Shown in pieces: positions 20,605-32,615 of a DNA stretch of 64,000 nucleotides (positions are counted from its first letter, which is position 1; every line of letters starts with the position of its first letter). The notes beneath the pieces are model-generated. The model did not search any database, was not told the origin of the DNA, and worked only from the letters and a program-made list of their open reading frames with translations. The position numbers and the translations under genes are program-made. Origin of the DNA: Anastrepha obliqua (Eukaryota; Arthropoda; Insecta; Diptera; Tephritidae); contig NC_072897.1 in NCBI RefSeq assembly GCF_027943255.1, positions 58,242,406 to 58,306,405 of the forward strand, in the 5' to 3' direction.

Positions 20605-21071
20605 TTGAATACAGAGGACCCTGAATACTTAAAAAGTTTTGATACACTAAAATCTATGCTCACTAGTAGTCCGATTTTCATTTATCTAGGTTTCAACAAA
20701 AAATTCGTAGTGATGATCGTACTGATGCTAGTAATTTCGCATTTGGAGGTGTCCTGTCACAAGATAACCACCCAATCTTCTATACGAGCAGAACGCTCAA
20801 TGAGCATAAAATAAACTACGGTACTATCGAAAAACTCCTAGCTGTAATATGGGCAGTAGGGTACTTTCGCTCTTATTTGTTTGGTAAAAAATTCACTATT
20901 CAAACTGACCACCAACTCTTACAATGGTTGTTTTCAATCAAAGAACCAAATTCAAAACTTATAAGATGGAGGCTGAAGTTGGAAGAATACGATTACGACA
21001 TCGTTTACAAATGGGGAATCAATAACGGGAATGCCGATGCATTATCCCGAATTACAGACAACAATCCTTAA
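20605..21071 (+). pseudogene. Errantivirus RNase H remnant
   Basis: This follows the RT in a broken frame. The clearest part is at 20877-21071: [19 protein letters not shown] and [10 protein letters not shown], the conserved end of the gypsy-type RNase H that leads into integrase. Between 20800 and 20877 the frame is lost. The segment belongs to the same element as the RT upstream. Confidence 0.75.
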
Positions 21072-21099
21072 ATTAATACAATAAATACCATTAAAGAAA

Positions 21100-21640
21100 T
21101 TAGAGAAGTTGCAACACCAATAAATTTCTATTAAAATCAAATTATCATATCCAAAATTACATATGGATCTACCAGAATACGCATTAAAAAGTATTCCGAA
21201 ATACCAGAAGTGCATTTCACTTTAAAGAACTTGACAATGCAACAATAATAACTTTAATTAAAACACATTTTAATCCAACCCAATTAAATGCAATAATTAT
21301 AGACGAATCCTATTTGGAGACATTCAGACACACACACAATGAGACAATAGGAATAAAAACGAGACAATGGAAGAGAAAATGCTAAGAATAATAGGTTTTT
21401 ACAATAATACAATACACAGTGCAACGAAAATTAAACCAATAGACTTTGTTAATGGAAAAATCCATGAAAATAGCTACAAAACTATCCATGAGCCTATTTT
21501 AAAGAAAAAAGAGATATATATAGATAAATTAAACAGAGTCAGATCTGACGTAGAAATAGAAGAAGGAACAATTGTAATTTTATTAAAGAAGTTAGAGGAG
21601 GTAAAAATCATAGAAAATATAGGAAAATAAATACTAGAAA
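21100..21640 (+). pseudogene. Errantivirus integrase remnant (C-terminal part only)
   Basis: The only recognisable protein piece lies at 21367-21630, with IIGFYNNTIHSATKIKPIDF, which is the region after the catalytic Glu in gypsy-type integrases. The HHCC finger and the DDE core are absent or unrecognisable, so most of the integrase has been deleted. Confidence 0.6.
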
Positions 21641-21769
21641 AATCGACGAAGACCACCTAAAGAATACACAAACTGAGCACAAATATTATAAGGATCATAT
21701 AAGACAGACTAAAAAATACCAAGACAAAGATAACCCTAAAGTAAAAATTAACTAACATAACCCTTTCAG

Positions 21770-23075
21770 ACGACTTTCTGGGTACTGATTATTGTATTCC
21801 TAACGTCCACCTATGCACAAACCATTGATATATTAGACCTTACGAACAACAACGGATACTTATCAATTACGACCGACGAAGTGAAAGTAATAGAACATTA
21901 CAACAAAATAATACACGGATACTTTATCACTAATGCATGAAAACATACTTTCTATCTACCACGACAGAAAACCAAGCATTACTGGATACAGTAAATAAAA
22001 GTTTTATTTTAGTCAAAGAAAATATTACAAACTCTAATCCACTTTTTAGGCAAAAACGAGGACTGATTAACATTTTAGGAAAAAGACTCAAATTAGTAGC
22101 TGGATCGATGGAAAGCGACGATTAATTAGAAACTAAAAATTCATTGAACACTATGTACAAGAAAGAAGAGATTTTAACGAATAATTTGAACAATCTCACA
22201 AGCATAAACAATATAATTACCTCTTAAATACAAAATATCACCAATCATATAAATCAGAAGCAAATTCTAATTGGAAATTACATAAACAACTTCAAGAACA
22301 TCTTACAAAATAAAATAGCTACAATAGAAGACGAAATAATCTTTTTTGAAAATATCTATCAAATAAATAACGATATATCCCTTTTACGTGACCACATTGA
22401 CGACATTGGACAAATAATATTCTCCTGTAAACTAGGAATAATTCCTTCAGATATACTTACTAAAACAAAATTAGATTTAATACACGAAATCGGCAGTTAC
22501 ACTAAAATCAAAGTAGCCGTCGCATTACAAGACAAAGACATTATTTTAATTCTCCAAATACCTCAATATTCAGAAAGAATCCTATCAACAATCGTATTTG
22601 AAACAATGCCTAGTATCAATACAAAATCTATTAAATTAGGTATATATGAAACACTTTTAGATTGTAATAAAAACATTTTTCACACTTATGTTAAGGGAAA
22701 CCTAGAAAGAAACTTAGTAAAATTAACTGACATATGTTTATTAAATATATCAATATGCAAGACTGCAAAGAATTCTTACTCTTAAGAATTTTGATTCAAA
22801 GATAACACATAATTGTAATAAAATGGAAATAAAACAGAAAGGAAACTTTATGATTAAATTTGAAATTTGTGAAACACAAACACTTAATATAACATTTTTT
22901 AATACAAAAATTAAAATTTTTGACAAATTCATTTTACCAAATTTCCTAACAAAAATAAAAGAAAAAAGAAATGAAACAATGAACGACCTAAAATTAGAAT
23001 CGCTGTACTTAGAACAAGTAAAACATGCAAACTCAATTCAACAAGTTATCAAACAAAAGGTATATTCAAGTTAAA
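21770..23075 (+). pseudogene. Errantivirus env remnant
   Basis: This region follows the integrase at the position expected for env. A signal-like hydrophobic start lies near 21775-21815. A basic cleavage-like site RQKRG followed by LINILG lies near 22050, resembling the subunit boundary of insect errantivirus envelope proteins. A last open stretch lies at 22823-23074. Numerous stops and frameshifts fall in between. It is described only as a decayed relic with no expression potential. Confidence 0.6.
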
Positions 23076-23176
23076 TTAATATCAGCATTAGCGTAATAAT
23101 CATAGTCAACATAAGAAAAAAAAATGTCTATATTGCATATTTCGTCGGAGCCTCAAACTAACGGTGGGGGTGTTAT

Positions 23177-23635
23177 AGTTAAACCCCTTAATACATACCT
23201 ACATAATTTAATTTTTATTCATTTCCGAGATGTGCTGTCTGGAATTAAGCAATTCCAAAGAATTGCTTTATTAAAAGTGGAATAAAGCAACTTATATTTT
23301 TATTGAACATAAATTCACCTTTTATCCTAATTTTCATTTCCAGAACTTGCCAAATAAACGATAACCAATTCCAATAATGCAACTTATATTTTTATTGAAC
23401 GTAACTTCACCTTTTTGCCGAATTTGCATTTCCGGCACTTGCCAAATAAACGTTAAACAATTCGAAAGAATTATTCACCGTGCTAATATGCAACATAGAC
23501 CAAATTTAAACAATAAATAATAATGTAACATTAATTTTATGTCAGTCTTTGTGTAGCGTCGTAGTTATATGTTTAGTTGTTTTAAATAAATATATATTTT
23601 TTTCATAAACTAAAATATATTGACTTTAATTGTTA
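23177..23635 (+). repeat. Errantivirus 3' LTR
   Basis: The LTR starts at AGTTAAACCCC after a polypurine-like tract ACGGTGGGGGTG (23161-23172). Inside are two diverged copies of a block of about 115 bp (AACTTATATTTTTATTGAAC near 23290 and near 23382). The distal part is shared with the 5' LTR remnant near 17583. The right edge is approximate. Confidence 0.6.
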
Positions 23636-24349
23636 ATCGCGCAACACATTCTAAAGAAATTGAAAAAGCAAAATGTATAAAGAGTTTATTGACAGTCTCG
23701 AAATAGTGTAATTTATTTTTGTTAAAGCAAGTTATTGTTTTTCCAAAGAATTTGAAGTTTTTGTTATTAATTCCCTTTAAAAAACTTTAAAATTCCCATT
23801 TTTGATTTTAGTGGGATTGTTATACAAAATATTTTATAGTTATTTTATTTAAATACATATGTCGCATAAAAGTTCATAATTTTATACGTGCCATATACAT
23901 ATACATATGTTCATGTTAACACATATTTGTAATAATCTATAAAGGTTAATAAAACTATATCATTATTAATTCAATGAAATTTGCCTCCCCCAGTAAGTAT
24001 TCCATATATTGTACTTACAAAAACAAAATGCCTTCATAACCGCAGAAGCAGAAGCATGTGCAGCGCGCTGGCCGCTTTGCCGCCAAGCAATCCAAAAGTT
24101 TCTTTAATACAAAAAAACACTATTTCTTTCATAGTGCCGATTTGCACACAGAGACCTCTGGAATGGAAACACAGGAAATTCTCTTTTGATGTTTCATTCG
24201 TTGTCACATGGGCTAGAGAACGTTTATATATAGAGAAGTCTCACGAGCTGTGAGTTGTCAAAAATGAAGTGAAACCGGGAAGACTTTTTCACCTCGCTCA
24301 ACTCATCAGCGGGGAACTTCTTAACAGAGCTAATTACAGTGAGTTATGT
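23636..24349. repeat. Intergenic AT-rich DNA with a partial arm-repeat copy
   Basis: Most of this segment is AT-rich with no gene. At about 23998-24110 it carries TTGTACTTACAAAAAC, then GAAGCAGAAGCATGTGCAG and GGCCGCTTTGCCGCC. This is a diverged copy of the arm unit at 31318-31400 in the same orientation. Element E starts immediately afterwards at 24350. Confidence 0.5.
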
Positions 24350-24574
24350 CAGAGAATGTTAATGGAATGAGAAGGCGCAAATGTTACTGTTAACTTTTTT
24401 TTTAGTACAATTGAGATTTGAAAGATTTCTAGTAAGGGATTTTAGAACATCGACTTTATAAACACACACTGAGTTTTGCCCACACAAAAATTGAAAACAC
24501 CACACATCTTTCAGCTCAACACACAACACATCTCTCACCTCGACATTAGACCAATTAAATTTTTACTATTTTCG

Positions 24575-24955
24575 TATTTTTGAATAATAATAAGCGAATA
24601 CGTAAAATTTATTACACAATTTTTTCAATTACTTTAAAAAAAAACTAATTAAAACAAAATTAATAAGAAAAAAGTTTGCACCGGGAATTGATATCGAATC
24701 TAACATGTGGCGAGGAAAAATAGGCGGTGCGTTTATTTCTTCGACTGCTTATTTTTTTTACAATATAATTTTGTTACTTTTGGAATGATAAGCAGATACA
24801 TAAAATTTATTACAAATTTTTTTACGATTACATTAAAAAAAAAAAACACATTTAAAAAAGAAAAAAAAAAATTGGCGCCGAGAATTGATGCCGAGTCACA
24901 TGGGGAGGATTAATACGCAGTGCGTTTATTTCTGCGCCTGCGTTGTGAATGTTTT
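24575..24955 (+). repeat. Two tandem ~190-bp units in the E arm
   Basis: Unit 1 (about 24590-24760) and unit 2 (about 24775-24955) share AAAATTTATTACA, GAATTGAT(A/G)(T/C)CGA, a cytosine-containing CACATG(T/G)G block and GTGCGTTTATTTCT(T/G)CG in the same order. The matching arm of E' (59400-59700, reverse) keeps both but has lost part of one. Internal tandem repeats in the arms are usual for foldback-like transposons. Confidence 0.7.
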
Positions 24956-26101
24956 GTGCATGCGCGCGACGCGAATTAATTTTAATAAAGTTCTGAAAGT
25001 AATTCATGAAGTTTTTCATTACATATATACATAAATGAACGTATACTTTATATGTATGTGCATATGACAATATAAGTACATGGTATATGACAATATAAGT
25101 ACATAATATGTATGTACATGTCAATAGGAGGTATTTGCATTCAGAAAAAAAAAACGGTTTAAGATAAATCAACACTTATTTTATATTGTATGTCAATTTA
25201 TAGTTTATGTATTCGACAGCATTTACATACATATTTATGTATGTACATTTGTATATGAAAAACAATAATGCACACGCGTAAGAACATCATCTTCCTTTCA
25301 TACATATGTACATATGCAAGTATGCACAAATAACCTTGACTTATGTACATATGTACATATGTCACAGCACATCACATTCTTACAAGAAATCAAATACACA
25401 TACGCACTAGTGAACAAGTTTCTTTCTGCAAAAACAATTCTGCTCTAAAGCCATATGTATGTATGTATATACCATATGTGCATATATCTACTTTATGTCC
25501 TAGCATACATACATATACATATACCTACTTGCCTTCTAAACTTCCTACAAAATAATTGTATTCATATGTAAGATCCATGCCCGTTAGGGTTGCCAGATAT
25601 ATATTGACCTGAGCCTGGACATATGAACAATATATCTGGACAAAGTTAATTGAAATGGCTTGATTTATCTGTACAAAAATTTTAATTTATTCTGCTTTAA
25701 ATATATTGCGTACAACAGTTAGTTTCTTTTTTGATAACGTTTTTTTCTGTAACATATAAAGCAAAAAATAATATACATGTATTTTATAACTGCTATGAGC
25801 ATACATACATTTGGTAAGGTGCGACAAGTATAAAATAAATAAAAACATACAAACATTTCAAAGCTTTAGTAAACCATTTTTAAAAATATTTTTCCAGTTC
25901 TCGATTTTTTAAAATTAGTTGCTTTTATATTTATTTTAAATATACTGGATTTTCAAAAGTTCCTTTGTTTCTCTCACAAATTAAACATTAACAAAAGTTT
26001 AAATAATTTCAAATAAGCCCGTCTAAGAAACGGATAAAGTTTTTTTGACCTTCTAAAAGGATAAGACATTTGAAGAATTAGAACAGAGTACCAAGCTTAC
26101 T

Positions 26102-26804
26102 TTAATTCCGCATATATTTGTTATTGTTACTGACAGCTTGAACCATATTTTTACCACTTGGGGTATTTAATAAATCAATAAACGTGCTACAATCATTATC
26201 AAAATTAAGCCTTATAACAAGTTCTGCTTTTATGAGATCTAAAGACATACGATTCCTTTCCTTCGTATAAAGGTTATTGAATAAGCTAAATACCTTCTCG
26301 CAATAAGCATTACTTATTGGTATCGAAAAGACAAAAGACACTACTTTTTTTAAATTTTTCATCTCGTCGTTTGATTTTTTGAAAAAAATTGACCATATTT
26401 TGTCATTTGATAGGGTTTTTGGTAATTGATCATACACTGAACGCAAGCAACAATTCTGAATAGATATCATCCATGTTGATATTTCATTCTAAATCGAATC
26501 GTTTTACAGCTACTCCTAGTTCGTCCCATGACAATAACTTGTATATAAGACAAAAAGATGACAATACCATTTTGATAGAGTTGTCATTATAATCATAGTG
26601 TGATTCCAAATATTTCACAGCACTCTTTAAATAATTTTTAACTTCGGCTTTAAAATCTTTGCCATTTTGTTCTGGAAGATTTTTTAAAATAGATCTAGCC
26701 CTGTTTCCATAAAAGTTATCTTTGATTCTGCTTTTCAAATTGTCTAATAATTTTCGCATTACACGGTCAACGTCAACTATAGTGCATTCATCACTTTCCA
26801 ACAT
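26102..26804 (-). pseudogene. hAT transposase, C-terminal half
   Basis: Two reverse-strand segments (26804-26484 and 26470-26102) hold the C-terminal half. Blocks are YLESHYDYNDNSIKMVLSSF, then SFVFSIPISNAYCEKVFSLF and an NRMSLDLIKAELVIRLNF block: the hAT dimerisation domain with its SNA-x-E-R/K-x-FS pattern. A stop near 26480 separates the segments. The N-terminal half lies beyond the inserted element (30060-30940). Confidence 0.8.
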
Positions 26805-26933
26805 TAATACTAAGCCTCTGAAATGCTTTCTTCAAAACATTCTTCATTTTCTTGGCTTATGTCATCCACCACTTCTCCGCTGGTAATAAAATCCCAAAAT
26901 TCCTTTCGAGTGTTTTGTTCTCCTTTTAGTCTA

Positions 26934-27450
26934 AGAGCTCATGACCAAAAAACCCAACATATTTTATACTTCTTGAAATTTTGTGTGAGATTAGTTTTTT
27001 AATACTAGAATCGATATCCCGCGGGCTGGCTGCTCAATAGCGGTCTTAACTATGCGTTTTTATTTTTTAAAATTGTTAATAAAAAACATGTACTCAACAT
27101 ATTTTATACCACTTGAAATTTTAACAGAATTTCATTTACGGTCTGTATAAAATGAAACGATGGTTGCCAGCCCATTCTCAGGGTCCCAAAGTACTGCCAA
27201 CCCATGTTGAAAGTGCATTGATGGAAGCACAAGTCAACATATTTATACCGGCTGTCTTTTTTACACGACATTGGCAATACAATAAATTGATGAAATGTGT
27301 AGAGCCAGCCCATTCTGATGGTCCCATCACATGGAAAATTTGGAAAATTTCATTCCTGTGAGTGCGAGCGAGACCGACTTACGTGAATGTGGCCGCGCGA
27401 GAGAGATCGTATATCGTTTATATACTGTCTCTCTCGCACGCGCTGGCTCT
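26934..27450 (+). repeat. Left terminal inverted repeat of the unclassified element
   Basis: It pairs with 29515-30038. The inner part runs through GAGTGCGAGCGAGACCGACT and the GCGCGAGAGAGA stretch, which is where the similarity fades. Confidence 0.85.
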
Positions 27451-27624
27451 ACTTTTTCACTAGGAATTTTGAATGGTGATTCTTAAGTCGGCACCTGCCT
27501 GGAATACAACAGTGTCCGGACCCAAAGTACGATGTCATTCATAACTATACATTCTTTCCACAGTGTTGGCTAGTAAAGACGTAAATTTTAACTTTTCGTT
27601 CGATTTTCTTACTTGTTATTTAAA

Positions 27625-29315
27625 ATGGAATCTTCCATCAAGTGCGTTTTTTGTAACAGTAAAAGTACAAATGATAAACTCGTTGCTTTTACCGTGCATA
27701 CGTTAAAAAAGTGCCGGGAAGTGTTGGACATTCGGAAAAAATTTAATGTAAAATATAAAGATGTTATTTTACTAGCATCAGAATGTGATGACGGCTATCA
27801 TATAAAATGCCATAAAATGTTCTCAGCAGTCATGAAATAGTATTATGAAAAAAGGCACTTACATCATCGGATATTTCAGTTCAAACAGGTATGAAAATAT
27901 TTATTTTACTGTAATAAGGGAAGGAATATAATACTAGTTCTGATTATAATTTTTTTTGTATTCAAATATATTTTCACAGATGAACCGACACCAAGCACTT
28001 CATCTGCTCACGAAATAGAACAAACACATCAGGAAGGTCAATCTGCCATACAAGAACCTTCAGGTGAAAAATTAACGGAGGCAGCATTAAGTGTGGAGCA
28101 GGATATTTCTGCATTTTGTAATAAAAAATATAAAAAATCCAAAGGACGTCAGGCACCACTTGTCAGAGGAGAAAAAAAAAATCTCATTGAAGCCCTGGCA
28201 GAATATTTGGATGTTGTGAGAGATAATGAATTTTGTAAGTCACTTTCTAACGAGCCTCCGCATTTATTTTATCACAAAATCTGTCGGGTTGAATATTTTA
28301 ATAAATTTAAAAGCAATCCAACTGCAGACACAAAATTTAATCTGAATCGTGACTACACAAGGAAGCTGATGATGAAATTGATCAGTTCATCCAAAAAAAC
28401 ATCATTGCTCGTGGCAGTTGTTTCTTTTTAATATCTCTGGGTGAAATATACGATGATGTATTGAAGAAATTGTACGAAGACCGTGGCTATAGTTATGATG
28501 GTTCATGCAGCCTTCAACATTTGCTGAATAAAATTCTTGATAAATACAGTGATGAAATTAAAGTCTCAGCTTTCAGAAATAAAAACGTAATTTTACCGAA
28601 AAATAAATTAATAGATGATGGCCTTTTTTCGCTGTTACAAGAAGATGAAATACTCCAAAAAGCAGCATTCATTTTACGAAGAAGAATTTTAAATATTGAA
28701 AAGAAGCCTTTATCATCGAATGTAAAGTTGAATGAATTGCCGGCTGGAGAATGTATGATCGACCGTGATTTGATAAATTTTTACGTGATGTTGTTGAGCG
28801 GTGTCCGAAATCGACGTAAGAACACCCCAGACTTATATAGAAAAGTCAATTCAATTGCGGCCGACACAATCTACGCGGTTACGAATGAAAATATGAAGCC
28901 TGGAAAGCATATTACCTTGGGAATGGCTATGAAAAGTTTAACCAGCAGCCGTAAAGTTATCGATATTCTCAACAAATACGGTCACTGCTGCAGCTATCAT
29001 GTTCTCGAAGAACTGAAAACCGAAGCTACATTTTCTGCTATAGAAAGGACTCAGGAATGTCCTGAAGGTATTATGTTGGCATCAAATTTAAATACTGGGG
29101 TGGCTTTCGATAATTTCGGCAGATTTCTCGAAACAACCAGCGGGAAAGATACCCTACATGATACGGTTGGTATCATCTATCAAAATGTAATTAATAATGA
29201 TAGCAATGTTGCTGATGATGAATGTCAACGTGATACAACTACTGCAGGTCCATCAAAAAGACGACGCACATTTGATGCAATCTCCACAGAACTTACACTG
29301 AAGCTGAAGAAATAG
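27625..29315 (+). pseudogene. Cysteine-rich protein gene of the unclassified element, broken
   Basis: The start is ATG at 27625 (MESSIKCVFCNSKST). The N-terminal region has a CxxC...GYHIKCHKMF pattern resembling a zinc finger. A stop (27838) and a frameshift in an A-run (about 27850) follow. An intron is likely at 27889-27979 (CAG|GTATGA ... TTTTCACAG); joined across it the frame reads SSDISVQT then DEPTPSTSS. Exon 2 includes FCKSLSNEPPHLFYHKICRV, a frameshift near 28371, then the long stretch ending AFDNFGRFLETTSGKDTLHD near 29105-29160. I recall similar AFDN-x-GKDTLHDTVG proteins repeated in arthropod and cnidarian genomes but know no function. No catalytic triad could be fixed. Confidence 0.65.
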
Positions 29316-29514
29316 AAAATTACTATTTCAGTTCAGACTCGGAATCTATTTCTGACATAGAAAATTAAAAATTTAATTTTGTTTTTTTTTCTATTCATTT
29401 AATAAATTAAATAAATAAATAAAGGAATAATAAATTAGAAATAAAAACTTTTTTAAGAGAAAGAAAAAAAAATCCTATTCTCTAATTTTTTGATGAACAA
29501 ACCTTTCATCCTTC

Positions 29515-30038
29515 CCATTTTTGCAAGACTGTACGGAGAGACAGAATATGAACAATATACGCTCTCTCTCGCGCGGCCACATTCACGTAAGTCGGTCTCG
29601 CTCGCACTCACAGGAATGAAATTTTCCAAATTTTCCATGTGATGGGACCATCAGAATGGGCTGGCTCTACACATTTCATCAATTTATTGTATTGCCAATG
29701 TCGTGTAAAAAAGACAGCCGGTATAAATATGTTGCCTTGTGCTTCCATCAACGCACTTTCAACATGGGCTGGCAGTACTTTGGGACCATGAGAATGGGCT
29801 GGCAACCATCGTTTCATTTTATACAGACCGTAAATGAAATTCAGTTAAAATTTCAAGTGGTATAAAATATGTTGAGTAAATGTTTTTTATTAACAATTTT
29901 AAATAAAAATAAAAACGCATAATTAAGACAGCTATTGAGCAGCCAGCCCGCGGGATATCGATTCTAGTATTAAAAAACTAATCTCACACAAAATTTCAAG
30001 AAGTATAAAATATGTTGGGTTTTTTGGTCATGAGCTCT
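29515..30038 (-). repeat. Right terminal inverted repeat of the unclassified element
   Basis: It is the complement of 26934-27450. The last bases GGTCATGAGCTCT end at 30038. The two repeats differ at only scattered positions, so the element is younger than the heavily mutated hAT around it. Confidence 0.85.
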
Positions 30039-30059
30039 CGGTCTATTTTAATAAAAAAT

Positions 30060-30940
30060 ACCTTTTTACAGCCGGCCAGTTATATAGTAAATTAACCGTT
30101 CTAAAGCCGGTGACGATGAAAGCCAACGAAAGGGCACATGGCGTAAGAGGCTTTTATATTCAAGGTTCTCAAACTCGAAACAAGCTTTTAGTTTATTGGA
30201 AGTAATAGCTGAGGAACTAAATTCATTGTAAATCTTTATTACTATGTTTTCAACATCGACAGATAGAATTAAGAGTGAGCTTTAAACAATTATTAATTAC
30301 ATGACATTTGCAGTTTGCTTTTAAAACATTATTATTGAGCTCTAACAGCTTTTTGAATTGTGCACACCGTTATTGACTGCCGCGTTATCTGCGCTAAACC
30401 ACGAAACCTGTCTCAGATGCAGATTATTGGATGCTGTGATCCGTTTAATATTTCCAAAAATATCTTTAGATGAACCGTTAAAATCTTCATAGAAATCTAG
30501 TAGTCTTTTACGAATCCCAACGTTAGGATTAAAGTACTGAACTGTGTATGCATAAACCTTTTGGTTTCCAATGCTGGCTGCATCATTATCGATCGAAAAG
30601 TAATAACTGTTTTGGATATCGGCCACTATTTTTTCTTGAGCGTATGAGGCCAAAACGTGTCACGCAATTGCCGCAGCTTTTGTACGACCACATGAAATAT
30701 TCGCTGCTATTTTACTATCAAAAAAAAAAAACAAATACTTCGGCAAAGCTTAATGTGAAAATCCATGCTATTATAACTTAAACCATGAATAACGTTGTGA
30801 AATACCGATATGAGTTCAGCTTGTGATGTTGATAGTGCGTCTGTACTTTCTCTGCCCTTCACAATAAATTTATCCAGGCAGCCAGCTTTCTTTAGAAACA
30901 TCTGAATTAGCTGATAGAATTTAACGCCGGAAAATATCAC
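30060..30940 (-). pseudogene. hAT transposase, N-terminal half
   Basis: Reverse-strand pieces at 30940-30707, 30653-30342 and about 30180-30060. Visible blocks are FYEDFNGSSKDIFGNIKRIT, QVSWFSADNAAVNNG (the second catalytic region, SADNA) and LRHVPFRWLSSSPALERL, which in hAT transposases precedes the helical insertion. Stops and frameshifts interrupt it. It is continuous in sense with the C-terminal half at 26804-26102 once the 26934-30038 insert is discounted. Confidence 0.78.
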
Positions 30941-31255
30941 TTGTTAATTCACTGGCAATTTTCATAAAGTTTTTGGCCTCAATGTACATACACGGAAAAA
31001 ACAAAAATGTCGACTTTATATTTTCTAATTTTTTTCCTTAGAAAAAGGTGCAAAAATTTGTATGATTTTTCATGTCAAAAACAAATTCCAAAAATGTTAA
31101 ATTTAAATTTTTTGACAAAAAAAGATGTGTTTCTAGCATTTTAAAATCCAAAATCCACATTTTTTCTGTACATTGATTTCGTCTGGACATGATTCTGGAA
31201 TCTGGACATGAAGGGAAATATCTGGACAATCCAGCCAAGTCCAGATCATCTCTCA

Positions 31256-32615
31256 TCACAGCGCTCCCTTCTTGCTTCCGCGTACTTTTGTCTTTCACCA
31301 GTCGATTTTCCTAATATTGCACTTACAAAATCACAATACTTTGATAGACGCAAAAGCAACAGCAAGCGCAACGCGATGGCCGCTTTGCCGCCACACATTC
31401 AAAAATATTCTAGAACACAACAAAACCACATACCTCACATGCGCATGTCGCCCAAAGCTAAAATCTAAGCCTAGCGACTACAAAAACAAAATACATTCGT
31501 AGACGCAGTCGCAGCGGCCATGATTCTATCAGCGACGGCGCTGAACAATTTAGAACAAAAACAAAAAGTTCATTCATAAGTTCGAGCTCATATTTCAATT
31601 TTATTCATAAACGAGCCGCCCATATGCCGATTTTCGCGACCATTCGAAAATAGTTAATATTGGAATATTCCGCGTGGAATTATTTGCCAATATTTGATAA
31701 ATCTTGAATTTGTGTCATGTCGAATGGCCGCGGCTCCCTTATATTATATGTATGTAAATATATCTTCTAACTCTTCGACAGTCGCGAGTTAATGCGACTT
31801 AGACTCCTTGAACAATTCCAGCGAATCACACATTTCTGTCCACAAAGCCGCATATATGTACCCTATGATCAAAAAGTACCTGGAATGTTTAAATTAAACA
31901 AAACAGAGTTAAATTCAAGGCAAATTTATATTATGTCCTTCAAAATATGACCCGTCTGAAACATCACACATGTGCCAACGTTTAACCTAGTCCTCCAAAC
32001 AACCCCGGGAGGCCGACATGGCCTTCAGCTCCTTCGTCGTATTCTCTTTGATCTCTTTGATCGGTGCGATGGCGCGTTATCATCATGCAAAATCCAAGAA
32101 TTGTTTGCTCACATTTCCGGCCGTTTGCAACATACAGCATCTCTCAAAGGCTCCAAACGGATAAATAATATTCTTTATTGACTGCGTGGCCCGATGGAAG
32201 GTGGACTATGCCTTGGCAATCGAAGAAAACAGTCAACATCACCTTCCCGGTTCTTTTTGCTCATAGGGTATACATATCCCATTTTTCCACTGACGGACAA
32301 GAAGGCGGTCGCAGTTGTTGTTTTTTATATGCATACATTTTGCGTTCTTTGAAGGTTTGTATATATTCATATACATATGCGTGTATACGCGTTTGGCTTT
32401 CTGAATGCATACATGGATATTAGAATATTTTCTCATCAATATGTGTATGTAAGTAGTTCAGATTTGACTGAAGAGATTAAATATAGGAAAGCCTATTCAT
32501 ATGATTGCCTTTATGGCTGTTTTACATATAAATCAATTCAAAAGAAGTATGAATAATGTTATATAGAAAATAAATTTCTAAATAACAGGTATTAGAAAAA
32601 CCTGAATACACTATT
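31256..32615 (+). repeat. E arm segment, inverted copy at 52966-54230
   Basis: Resumption of element E after the hAT. The sequence matches the complement of 52966-54230 along its length; short open stretches here (for example 31972-32181) recur there on the other strand and are not genes. No coding function is recognised. The right end stops at the TTAA used by a piggyBac insertion. Confidence 0.85.

Larger units (their letters stand above)
17560..23635 (+). mobile_element. Errantivirus-type Ty3/gypsy LTR retroelement, decayed
   Basis: Order of parts: truncated 5' LTR, gag remnant, aspartic protease, RT, RNase H, a small integrase remnant, env remnant, polypurine tract and 3' LTR. The presence of env and the motif wording match insect errantiviruses of the 17.6/297 group. 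The block AACAATAAATAATAATGTAA and the following ATGTCAGT...TTTGTGTA motif occur both near 17583 and near 23511, showing the two LTRs. The 5' LTR is much shorter. A foldback-like insert of about 0.8 kb lies between protease and RT. Many stops, a mutated RT active site and a mostly missing integrase show it is an old, inactive copy. Confidence 0.85.
26934..30038 (+). mobile_element. Unclassified 3.1-kb DNA element with ~0.5-kb inverted repeats
   Basis: The left repeat (26934 to about 27450) and right repeat (about 29515-30038) are near-identical complements starting AGAGCTCATGACC. Each contains two copies of GCCAGCCCATTCT and an ACATATTTTATAC motif. The centre holds a single rightward gene with an apparent intron. 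The element splits a hAT transposase. Flanks ...AGTCTA and CGGTCTA do not give a clean target duplication. I do not recognise a DDE/D triad, so I cannot assign a superfamily. The size, termini and single gene make an autonomous DNA transposon likely. Confidence 0.75.
25580..31250 (-). mobile_element. Second hAT transposon, interrupted
   Basis: The left end is near 25583 (AGGGTTGCCAGATATATATT). The subterminal motif TCTGGACA occurs several times on each side (25630, 31183, 31200, 31223), a typical hAT layout. The E' arm runs straight across this position, so the hAT entered after E and E' separated. The transposase is on the reverse strand, from about 30940 to 26102, split by an unrelated element at 26934-30038. 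The right end lacks a clear complement of the left end, so its exact border and target duplication are unresolved. Confidence 0.65.

Noticed and set aside
25240..25560. CRISPR-like or satellite array from repeated ACATATGTA motifs
   Set aside because: The repeats are irregular microsatellite-like tracts common in fly intergenic DNA, with no constant repeat-spacer structure.
31972..32181. Open frame MPTFNLVLQTTP..., also present on the other strand at 53273-53470
   Set aside because: The recurrence is explained by the inverted E/E' arms. It is short, has no known domain, and the copies differ by frame-neutral and frame-altering changes alike.
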